From positions 1 to 64,000 of the forward strand of contig NZ_JAGEPF010000034.1 in NCBI RefSeq assembly GCF_017573465.1: 64,000 nt of DNA, written 5' to 3'. The notes beneath the pieces were generated by a model that had not been told where the DNA came from, searched no databases, and saw only the letters and a list, made by a program, of their open reading frames with translations. Made by a program: the position numbers and the translations under genes. Positions 24,101-31,335 of the stretch are shown one piece after another. Positions within the stretch are counted from its first letter, which is position 1. Every line of letters begins with the position of its first letter. The DNA is from Actinomadura violacea. GTDB taxonomy: Bacteria > Actinomycetota > Actinomycetes > Streptosporangiales > Streptosporangiaceae.

Positions 24101-25269
24101 TGGGACGGCAGGCGCCGCAGCCGCTCGGTGGCGGACGACGGGTCCCAGAACACCTCGTCGCTCTCCAGTTCCAGCGACTGCCCGGCGGTCAGCACCGCGC
24201 ACAGCAGCTCGTCGCGGGTGCGGACGGCCATCAGCGGCCCGATCTGCGCCACCGCGCCAGAGCACTCCGAGAGCGTGCGCAGCAGCGCCTTGAGCGACTC
24301 CTCGTCCTCCGGCGCGCGCGCGGGCTCCACCCCGGGCGGCAGGCCCGCCTCGACGCGGGCCAGCCCGGCGCGGCGGTCGCCGCCGTTGGAGGTGAGGCCG
24401 TTCTTCGGCGCCTCGGCGCCGGCCGAGATGAGCAGCGCACTGAACGCCCCCGCGAGGTCCTCGGCGGCCTGCCCGCCGAGGAAGTAGCGGCGCCGCTCCG
24501 GCGAGTCCGGCGCCGTCCCGTCGGTGCCCTCCGCGGTGCGGAACCGGACGTGCAGCCGGCTCGCCCGCACGCACCGCTCGTACATCTCGCTGAGGATGTC
24601 CTCGAGCTGCCCGTCGCGCGTCCACAGCCGCCCCGTGGCGGTGACGGACGTCCCGCCGGGATGGTCGCGGGGGCGGCCGGTCAGCGCGGCCGTGACGGTG
24701 TCGTCCAGCTCGCCCTCGGTGTACTGGAGCAGCTCGGTGACGACGTCCTCGACGTCCTCCAGCGTGCGCGTGAGGGTGCGCTGCAGCTCGAGGATCTCCT
24801 CGCCGCCGCGCTCCAGCTCGGCGAGCCGGTCCAGCGCGCCCTCGACCTTGCCCTCGACGGCCGCGGCGCCGGCGCCGGTCACCGAGCGGACCGACGACTC
24901 GATCTCGCCGAGCTTGCGGCGCAGCGCGGCGAGGGTGATCCGCTGCTGCTCCAGGTCGTGCAGGCGGCCCGCCTGCACGCGCAGGTGCTCGTCCGCCTGG
25001 TGGACGCGCCCGGCCAGCTCCTCGACCTGCTCGTGGTTGTGCCGCAGCCTGCCGTCCAGCGCGGGCAGCACGTCCTGCTTGACCCGCGCCAGCTCGGCGG
25101 TGAGCTGCTCGCCGACCGTGACCAGCACGTTGTTCTGCTTGGTGACCTGCTCGTTCAGCTCGTCGACGCGGCGGCCGAAGGCGGTGGCCTGGTTGCGGGA
25201 CTGCCGCCCCGCATAGAGCTCCAGCGCCCCGACCACGACGCACAGCACCACCAGGACGACCGTCGTCAT
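24061..25269 (-). CDS. Membrane-anchored coiled-coil protein, function unknown
   Basis: A 402-residue protein. An N-terminal membrane anchor (MTTVVLVVLCVVVGALELYA) is followed by long heptad-type helices (about 25-190; for example VDELNEQVTKQNNVLVTVGE), an RmuC- or MCP-like layout without their conserved domains. The last about 180 residues (RLWTRDGQLEDILSEMYERC and following) look globular and unrecognised. ATG at 25269 has GAGGAG. It is separate from the kinase operon that ends 166 bases upstream of it. A role in cell-envelope or nucleoid organisation would be a guess. Confidence 0.72.
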   Translation of the reverse strand: MTTVVLVVLCVVVGALELYAGRQSRNQATAFGRRVDELNEQVTKQNNVLVTVGEQLTAELARVKQDVLPALDGRLRHNHEQVEELAGRVHQADEHLRVQAGRLHDLEQQRITLAALRRKLGEIESSVRSVTGAGAAAVEGKVEGALDRLAELERGGEEILELQRTLTRTLEDVEDVVTELLQYTEGELDDTVTAALTGRPRDHPGGTSVTATGRLWTRDGQLEDILSEMYERCVRASRLHVRFRTAEGTDGTAPDSPERRRYFLGGQAAEDLAGAFSALLISAGAEAPKNGLTSNGGDRRAGLARVEAGLPPGVEPARAPEDEESLKALLRTLSECSGAVAQIGPLMAVRTRDELLCAVLTAGQSLELESDEVFWDPSSATERLRRLPSHQLWDLTAWASTP

Positions 25270-25322
25270 GGCACTCCTCGGGCGGGGCGGTTCCTATCGG
25301 AATGGGTTTTGATCGCGACCAT

Positions 25323-25359
25323 AACTTACGATCACGCGCGCCGACCGGAACTTACGTAA
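25323..25359. promoter_or_regulatory. Direct repeats of AACTTACG upstream of the coiled-coil gene
   Basis: AACTTACG occurs at 25323-25330 and 25349-25356, 26 bases apart. The second copy forms the palindrome TTACGTAA (25352-25359). They lie 50-90 bases upstream of the start at 25269 in an otherwise GC-rich gap and could be a regulator site. Inference. Confidence 0.35.
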
Positions 25360-25435
25360 CCGACTGATCTCAGTGACCGTCCGGTCTCATCCGCCCTTCA
25401 CGCCCCGCCATTCATGCCATTGCGCATCCGCAAGG

Positions 25436-26320
25436 TCACGCTTCGTCACAACCCTCGAATTGGGGCACGGTGGTGGTGACTTTCAGACCCGCGGGATCGA
25501 ACCATTTGTGGAGCAGCCGCGGCATGGTCCCGTCCTGGTACATCCCGGTGAGCGCCTTGTTCACCTTCTCGCAGCCGTCGATGTCGTCCTTGCGCAGGCC
25601 GATGCCGTACGGCTCGTCGGAGAACGGCGCGTTGACGATCGCCACCTTGTGGCCCTCCCGGACGGCCTTCGCCGCGAGCCCCGCCAGGATCAGGTCGTCG
25701 GTCGAGACGGCGTCGAGGCGGTTCGCGGTCAGGCCGTCCAGGCAGGCGGCGTAGCCCTCGCGCTCCCCGACGTCCGCGGGCAGCGCCGCCACGCCGATCT
25801 CGTCGTGGACGCGCGGGTACGACACCGACCCCGCGACCCGGCACAGCCGCTTCCCGGCGAGGTCGTGCACGTTCTTCACGGTGGCCGCGTCGGACCCGCG
25901 GACGAGGATGTCCTGGTGCGCGACGTAGTACGGCCCGGCGAACGCGACGTCCAGCTTGCGCTCGGGCGTGATCGAGTAGCTGGCGACCACGAGGTCGACC
26001 TTGCCCTTCTCGATCAGGCTCTCGCGGGTCTTGGACGTCACCGGCGCGAAGCGGACGTGCGAGCCGGTGACGTGGAGCCGCGCGGCGACCTCCCTGGCGA
26101 CGTCGATGTCGAAGCCCGCGTAGGTGCCGCCCGTGCGCGACCCGACGCCGGGCTGGTCGGTGTTGACGCCGATCGTGAGCTCGCTCTTGTGCGCGACGGA
26201 CGACTCGCCCGCGTCGGCGATCCCGCAGGCCGCCGCCGCCAGCGCCGTCGTCCCGGCGGCCAGCAGCGCCGCCGCCGCGCGCAGGGCGCTCCCGTTCCGT
26301 CGGATCCCCATGGTCCCCAT
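25436..26320 (-). CDS. glnH: GlnH-like amino-acid-binding lipoprotein
   Basis: A 294-residue precursor: basic N-terminus, hydrophobic segment, lipobox LAAAAC with C32. The mature part is a family-3 solute-binding protein: SELTIGVNTDQPGVGSRTGG, then YAGFDIDVAREVAARL, KVDLVVASYSITPERKLDV and GKRLCRVAGSVSY. Homologues bind glutamate, aspartate or asparagine. In mycobacteria GlnH hands this information to GlnX and PknG; the same three are together here and no ABC permease or ATPase is adjacent, supporting a sensory rather than a transport role. ATG at 26320, 11 bases after the glnX stop, has a GAAGG site. Confidence 0.85.
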   Translation of the reverse strand: MGTMGIRRNGSALRAAAALLAAGTTALAAAACGIADAGESSVAHKSELTIGVNTDQPGVGSRTGGTYAGFDIDVAREVAARLHVTGSHVRFAPVTSKTRESLIEKGKVDLVVASYSITPERKLDVAFAGPYYVAHQDILVRGSDAATVKNVHDLAGKRLCRVAGSVSYPRVHDEIGVAALPADVGEREGYAACLDGLTANRLDAVSTDDLILAGLAAKAVREGHKVAIVNAPFSDEPYGIGLRKDDIDGCEKVNKALTGMYQDGTMPRLLHKWFDPAGLKVTTTVPQFEGCDEA

Positions 26321-26331
26321 CCCGCGCCTTC

Positions 26332-27870
26332 TCAACTCTGCCACCGGTACTCCGCCAGGCGGGGCCGCACGCCGGCGAGCGCCAGCACGATGATGACCAG
26401 GCCCGCGACGGGCAGGACCGCGTACCAGCCGCCCGTGCCGTGCTCGCCGTCCTTGACGGCCTTCTCGAACGCGCCCCAGTGCAGGCCGATCAGGGACTGC
26501 ATGTCCTTGTCGTACCGGGTGAAGTCGGCGGTGGAGGCGCTGCGCGCCGCGGCGGCCTGCGCCGGCTGCCCGCCGTCGGTGAGCGTGCGCATCCGGTGGT
26601 CGTTCTGCTGGACCTTCTGGTAGTCGGCCAGCACGCGCCGCAGCGCGTCGTCGGTGTCCGCGGGCCTGTCCGGGTCCGCGGCCCGGCCGGCCTCCGTGCC
26701 GAGGAAGCCGAGGAACGGCGCGCGCCCGCCGCCGAAGGACAGGCCCTTCTGCACGGCGGTGTTGTACTCGTCGAGGTTCCCGGCCTTCAGGTAGAGGACG
26801 GTCTGCGACTTCTTCAGGTACACCTGCTCGTAGGCGTCGGAGCGGGCCGGGTCGAGCAGGAAGCGCGTCTCGTCGGCGTTCGCGCTGTTGCTGATGGCGC
26901 GCGCCCGCGACAGCGACAGGATCGGGTCGAAGCCCTGCTCCTTCGCCCTGCGCAGGTGGTCGGCCTGCCCGCCGAGCATCGCGGCGCAGCCGGCGACGAG
27001 GACGAGCGCGCCGAGCGTGGCGACCGCCAGCGCCGGGTTCAGCAGCCGCCGGAACCGGCGCGCCAGGTACGCCTGGAGCCCCAGCAGGACGGCCAGCAGC
27101 ACGACCCCGGTGACGACGACCCACAGGGCGCCGGACCGGACGTCGGAGCGCTTGTCCTCGTAGGTGTGCCGGACGAGGGTGCCGTTGTCGAGCGTGAGGT
27201 TGTACGCCTTCGGCAGCAGGTCGAGCTTCATCATGTCGGTCGCCTGCCGGTACACGTCCAGGACCTGCTTCGGCGGCCGCCCGGACGTGCGCCCGGCCTG
27301 CTGGTCGAGCAGCAGCGCCTGCGCGGCGAGCCGCTCGTACCGGCCGAGGCCGTCGAGCAGCTCGCGGGCGGTGTCGTCCTCGGTGGTGCCGCGGGCCAGC
27401 TTCGCCGCCTTCAGCAGCGCCTTGCCGGCCAGCTGCCGGTCCTGGTCGTAGCGGGCGAGGGACTGGTCGCGGCCCCCGCCGGGTGCGGCGCCCGCGAGCA
27501 GCGCGTTGGCCAGCTGCGCGTCCATGTCCGACAGCTGGAAGTACATGTCGCTGGTCGCGACGACCTGCGGGCCCGCGTCCTTGCCGATCACCTTCACGCC
27601 GTGGCGGGCGTCGCCGATCGCGATCCACGCGACCACGAGCAGCGCCACGAGCACCACGGCGACCGCCCCGGTCAGCGCCCGGATCCGGCCCGCGACGGTG
27701 CGGGGGAGGGCGCGCGCGATCCCGGCGGGCTCGGCGCCGGCGGCGCGCCGCAGCCGCCCGGCCGGCGGCCGTTCGGGCGGCGCCGCGCCGGCGGCGGGGA
27801 CGGCGGGCCCGGCGGCCGTCCCGGACGGTGCGCCCGGCGGTCCCGCCGGTGCCTGCTGGACGGCCGTCAT
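26332..27870 (-). CDS. glnX: GlnX-like transmembrane sensor
   Basis: A 512-residue membrane protein. After a proline/alanine-rich cytoplasmic N-terminus come a first membrane helix (about 67-86), an extracytoplasmic helical domain (about 90-240; DMYFQLSDMDAQLANALLAG is a four-helix-sensor-like start), two more helices (about 245-298), a second extracytoplasmic helical domain (SLSRARAISNSANADETRFL and following) and a C-terminal helix near 480-500. This matches mycobacterial GlnX, which links amino-acid-bound GlnH to the kinase PknG. ATG at 27870 overlaps the FHA gene stop (ATGA). Confidence 0.8.
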   Translation of the reverse strand: MTAVQQAPAGPPGAPSGTAAGPAVPAAGAAPPERPPAGRLRRAAGAEPAGIARALPRTVAGRIRALTGAVAVVLVALLVVAWIAIGDARHGVKVIGKDAGPQVVATSDMYFQLSDMDAQLANALLAGAAPGGGRDQSLARYDQDRQLAGKALLKAAKLARGTTEDDTARELLDGLGRYERLAAQALLLDQQAGRTSGRPPKQVLDVYRQATDMMKLDLLPKAYNLTLDNGTLVRHTYEDKRSDVRSGALWVVVTGVVLLAVLLGLQAYLARRFRRLLNPALAVATLGALVLVAGCAAMLGGQADHLRRAKEQGFDPILSLSRARAISNSANADETRFLLDPARSDAYEQVYLKKSQTVLYLKAGNLDEYNTAVQKGLSFGGGRAPFLGFLGTEAGRAADPDRPADTDDALRRVLADYQKVQQNDHRMRTLTDGGQPAQAAAARSASTADFTRYDKDMQSLIGLHWGAFEKAVKDGEHGTGGWYAVLPVAGLVIIVLALAGVRPRLAEYRWQS

Positions 27871-28580
27871 GGCGCCTCGTCTCTGGTCAGCGTGATGGTG
27901 GTCCAGGCGCCGACGTGGATGCGGTCGCCGGCCGACACCGGGACCTCCTCGTTCAGCGGGATCGGCTCGGTCGAGCCGTTCAGGCAGGTCCGGTTCCGGG
28001 ACCCGGGGTCGACGAGCGTCCAGGAGCCGTCCGGCTTGGCCAGCAGTACCGCGTGGACGTGCGAGACGCCCGGGTCCTCCGGCGGTTCGCGCAGGTCGAT
28101 CTCCGGCGGGGACGGCTGCGCGGAGCTGCGCCGCCCGATCCGGATCTGCTGCCCGGCGAGCGGGATCCGCCGCTCCGGCGCGTACGGCGGGAACGCCAGC
28201 GTCGAGGAGTCCGGGCCCTCCTCGGCGATGACCGCGTTGTAGTACGCGCGGTCGGCGGCGACCACGGCCGTCCAGCCCGTCGCGCCCGGGAGGGGGCGTT
28301 CCGGGGGGCCCGGGTCCGGCCCGGGCGGCGGCGGGACGCTCCGGTCGGGCGTGGGCTTCCCGCCGCCGGTCGCGAAGTCGTAGCCGCAGATCTCGCAGAA
28401 CCGGTCGGTGCCGGGCTCGCCGCAGTCGGGGCAGGTCCGCGTCCCGGACCCGCCGGCCGCCGCCCCCGCCGCCGCACCGGGAGAGGGCGCGGGGGCCGGC
28501 GCGGCGCCGCCGATGAGCTCGCCGCATTCGTCGCAGTAGTCCGCGGCCTGGGAGGTGTGTCCGTTGGGGCAGATCGCCAT
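27867..28580 (-). CDS. Zinc-ribbon FHA-domain protein
   Basis: A 237-residue protein. Two zinc-ribbon modules lie at the N-terminus (CPNGHTSQAADYCDECG at 4-20 and CPDCG with FCEICG at 50-66), then a proline-rich linker, and an FHA domain at about 145-232 with the phosphothreonine-binding signature: IRIGRRSS (G149-R150), SHVHAVL (S173-H174) and NRTCLNG (near 196-202). FHA domains bind phosphothreonine; in mycobacteria the FHA protein GarA is the key PknG substrate, though this protein lacks an obvious GarA-type N-terminal threonine motif. ATG at 28580 lies two bases after the VWA stop. Confidence 0.85.
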   Translation of the reverse strand: MAICPNGHTSQAADYCDECGELIGGAAPAPAPSPGAAAGAAAGGSGTRTCPDCGEPGTDRFCEICGYDFATGGGKPTPDRSVPPPPGPDPGPPERPLPGATGWTAVVAADRAYYNAVIAEEGPDSSTLAFPPYAPERRIPLAGQQIRIGRRSSAQPSPPEIDLREPPEDPGVSHVHAVLLAKPDGSWTLVDPGSRNRTCLNGSTEPIPLNEEVPVSAGDRIHVGAWTTITLTRDEAP

Positions 28581-28582
28581 GC

Positions 28583-29938
28583 TCAGCCCTCGCCCCGACG
28601 CGTCGGCACGGTCTCGTCCTTGCGGGTCGGCGGCGTCCCGCCCCCGCGCGTCCGGACGGTCTTGGTGGACCGGGTGTCGAGCGTCATCTCGTCGGCCTTG
28701 TCCACGTCCCGCTTCAGCCGGACGGTCCCGGTCGCCGGGTCGACGACGTCCACCACGCGGCGCAGCAGCGCGGTGATCTCCTCGTTGCCGGCCTGGTCGG
28801 CCAGCACGACCGCCCGGCCGAGCCGCGCGGTGGCGGTGTCGACGTCGCCCTTGCCGCGCGCCTCCAGTCCCTCCTGGATCGCCTGCGCCAGCTCCGCCTG
28901 CCCGGTGTAGTCGGCGACCCGCGGGTTGATCTTGGTGGAGAGGGCCTCGTCGTCGGTCCACTGCGCGAGCACGTTCCCGGTCGCGAGCACCTGCGCCTCC
29001 TCGCCGGGGGCGCCCGGCACGACCAGCTTCACCCAGGCGGCGCGGACCTCCTTGCCGATCTCGCCCGGCGGCACCTCGACGCACACGTGGTAGTCGCGGC
29101 TCTCCGCGCCCCACGCGCCGAGCGGGTAGTCGCCCGCCTGCGGCGCCGACTCCACCCGCTTGCCGCTGAGGTCGTCCACGGACGGCATGACCTGCTTGAC
29201 GAACTTCAGCGTCGCGGTCTTCGGCGTCCACACCCGCAGCGCCACGTCCGCGACGGCCTTGCCCATCGCCGCCTCGGTCATCGCCTGGAAGTCGGCCGCG
29301 AGGTCGGCGGTGTCGCGGATGAACTCGACGCTGCCGAGCAGCGCGGAGGCGATCCGGCGCAGCTCGGCGACCTCCCAGTCGGTGCCGATGCCGCGGCAGT
29401 CGCAGACGAACCGGCCCTCGCAGTGCGCGAGCGCGGCGTTCAGCTGCTCGGGCGTCTCGTGCTGGTTCTTGCCGTCGGTCAGCAGGATCGCCTGCCGGAT
29501 CGCGCCGGGGCGGGCGTCGAAGATCTGGGCCGCGAGCCGCAGCCACGACCCGATCGCGGTGCCGCCGGACGCCTTCAGCCGCTTCAGCTCGTCCTTGGCC
29601 CGCCGCCTGCTGCCGTCACCGGCCCTGACCAGGCCGGGCTGCTGCGGGAAGACCATCGACGCGGTGTTGGAGCCGGAGACGATCGCGAACTCGACGCCGT
29701 CGCGCAGCGTGTCCACCGCGGTCTGCGCGGCGGCGACCGCGGCGCGCAGCTTGCTGTCCGGGTACGACATCGAGCCGGAGGTGTCGATGATGATCACCAC
29801 GGCGGCGTCCACCGCGGACGGCGCGGGCAGCGCCGGGCCGGTCGCCTCGACGGACACGACGGCGTGCACCTCGCGGCCGCCCGCGGGCAGGAACTTGTTC
29901 TGGTCGACCTTGATCGTGAATTGCGGCTGCTCGCTCAT
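28583..29938 (-). CDS. VWA-domain protein with threonine-rich tail
   Basis: A 451-residue cytoplasmic protein. A von Willebrand A domain (about 44-215) carries an intact metal site: DTSGSMS (D52, S54, S56), T127 (GGTAIGSW) and D155 (LLTDGKN). A beta-rich domain (about 225-350) and a helical segment follow. The last 35 residues are rich in threonine and arginine (TKTVRTRGGGTPPTRKDETV), a plausible target for the adjacent kinase and FHA domain. ATG at 29938 overlaps the phosphatase stop (ATGA). Such VWA proteins act as metal-dependent protein scaffolds; the partner is unknown. Confidence 0.85.
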   Translation of the reverse strand: MSEQPQFTIKVDQNKFLPAGGREVHAVVSVEATGPALPAPSAVDAAVVIIIDTSGSMSYPDSKLRAAVAAAQTAVDTLRDGVEFAIVSGSNTASMVFPQQPGLVRAGDGSRRRAKDELKRLKASGGTAIGSWLRLAAQIFDARPGAIRQAILLTDGKNQHETPEQLNAALAHCEGRFVCDCRGIGTDWEVAELRRIASALLGSVEFIRDTADLAADFQAMTEAAMGKAVADVALRVWTPKTATLKFVKQVMPSVDDLSGKRVESAPQAGDYPLGAWGAESRDYHVCVEVPPGEIGKEVRAAWVKLVVPGAPGEEAQVLATGNVLAQWTDDEALSTKINPRVADYTGQAELAQAIQEGLEARGKGDVDTATARLGRAVVLADQAGNEEITALLRRVVDVVDPATGTVRLKRDVDKADEMTLDTRSTKTVRTRGGGTPPTRKDETVPTRRGEG

Positions 29939-31335
29939 CGGTGCTGCTCCGTGCTCTCGGTATGCGTGCGCGGGGGGACTGGGGGCGAGGGGAAGGGGAT
30001 GACCGCGACGGTGATGTTGTCGCGCCCGCCGGCGTCGAGGGCGTGCCGGACCAGCGCCCGCGCGGCGCCGAGCGGGTCGGCGGCCGGGTCGGGCCGCTCG
30101 CCGGCGGCCGGTGCGCCCTCCGCCTCAGGGGTCTCGTTCGCGGGTGCCCCTGCGGGCCCGCCGAGGAGGGACGCCAGGTCGGCGGGGGCCGGGAAGTAGT
30201 TCCACAGGCCGTCGCTGCACACCAGCAGCGTGCCGGGGCCGGTCGGGCGGAACGTCGCGACGTGCGGCCTGACCTCGCCCGCGTCGGCGCCCAGCCAGGC
30301 GGTGATGACGTGCGCGTTCGGGTGCGCCTCCGCCTCGGCCTCGGTCAGCGCGCCCTGCGCCACCATGATCGCGGCCCACGAGTCGTCCTCGGTGAGCTGC
30401 CGGGACGCGCCCAGCTCGGCCATGTCGCCCGTGTTCGGCTCGGTGTCGCCGGTGTTCGGCTCGGTGTCGTCCGGCCCGGCGCCGTCCGGCCGCGTCGCGT
30501 CCGGCCGGGTCTCCTCGCCGCCGGTGTCGGCCGTGTCGCCCCGCTCGGCGGCCAGCCAGTAGGCCCGGCTGTCGCCGATCCAGCCGACGGTCAGCGCCCC
30601 GCCCCGCGTCACCGCCGACACGTACGTGCACGACGGCGCCTCCGCCGGGGACGCGGCGAGCGCCGCGACCGCGGCGGCCGCCTTCAGCGCCGCGGCGCGG
30701 GTCGCCTCCTCGGGGTCGCGGCCCCCGTCCAGCAGCTCCGCCAGCTCCGCGGCCGCGGTGTCGGCGGCCGCGCGGGACGCCTCGTCCGGACGCTGCGAGG
30801 AGCCGACCCCGTCCGACACGACCGCCACGACGCCGGCGGCGTGCGCGGTGAGGGCCAGCGCGTCCTCGTTGCGGCTGTAGCGCTTGCCGCGGTCGCTGGC
30901 CCCGGCGGCGAGGAGGACGCCGGGGCCGTTCGCGTCCGGGCCGTCCGGCGCGCCGGCCGCCGGGAGCCCGATCTCGACGTGGTCGCGTTCGGCGGGCTGG
31001 CGCATGCCGCACCGCTCGCAGTAGCCGTCCGCGTCGATCTCCGCGCCGCCGCACTCCGGGCACGGGCGCTCCGCGCCGGCCGCCCGCCGCCGGGCGAGCG
31101 AGGCCGAGCTCTGCCGGATGGTCGCGCCCTCCCGGGGCGCCGCGCCGGCGTCGTCCGGGCCCGCGGGCGGCGGATCGCCGAGCTTGTGCCCGCAGTTCTC
31201 GCAGAACACGTAGCCCGGGTAGACGACCTCCTTGCACACGGGGCAGGTCGGCTCGGCGGGCTTGGCCGCGGTCGTGCCGCCGGCGGTGCCGCCGGCGGTC
31301 TCGGCGGCGCGGTCGGCGGTCGGGTCGTCGGTCAC
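29935..31335 (-). CDS. Zinc-ribbon PP2C-family protein phosphatase
   Basis: A 466-residue protein. Two zinc-ribbon modules (CPVC with CENCG, 31-48; CPECG with CERCG, 92-109) precede a PP2C domain (about 143-455): GASDRGKRYSRNEDAL (D158), VVSDGVGSS (D175), VGWIGDSRAYWL, VCSDGLWNY and GGRDNITVAVI give the metal-binding aspartates. It should remove phosphates from serine/threonine and so oppose the co-transcribed kinase. An acidic insert holds a perfect duplication TEPNTGDTEPNTGD. GTG at 31335 overlaps the kinase stop (GTGA), the only start consistent with the coupled operon. Confidence 0.88.
   Translation of the reverse strand: MTDDPTADRAAETAGGTAGGTTAAKPAEPTCPVCKEVVYPGYVFCENCGHKLGDPPPAGPDDAGAAPREGATIRQSSASLARRRAAGAERPCPECGGAEIDADGYCERCGMRQPAERDHVEIGLPAAGAPDGPDANGPGVLLAAGASDRGKRYSRNEDALALTAHAAGVVAVVSDGVGSSQRPDEASRAAADTAAAELAELLDGGRDPEEATRAAALKAAAAVAALAASPAEAPSCTYVSAVTRGGALTVGWIGDSRAYWLAAERGDTADTGGEETRPDATRPDGAGPDDTEPNTGDTEPNTGDMAELGASRQLTEDDSWAAIMVAQGALTEAEAEAHPNAHVITAWLGADAGEVRPHVATFRPTGPGTLLVCSDGLWNYFPAPADLASLLGGPAGAPANETPEAEGAPAAGERPDPAADPLGAARALVRHALDAGGRDNITVAVIPFPSPPVPPRTHTESTEQHR

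Noticed and set aside
26440..28242. 600-codon plus-strand frame opposite the GlnX gene
   Set aside because: Valine/arginine/glutamine-rich antisense shadow. The minus-strand genes have clear motifs and coupled junctions.
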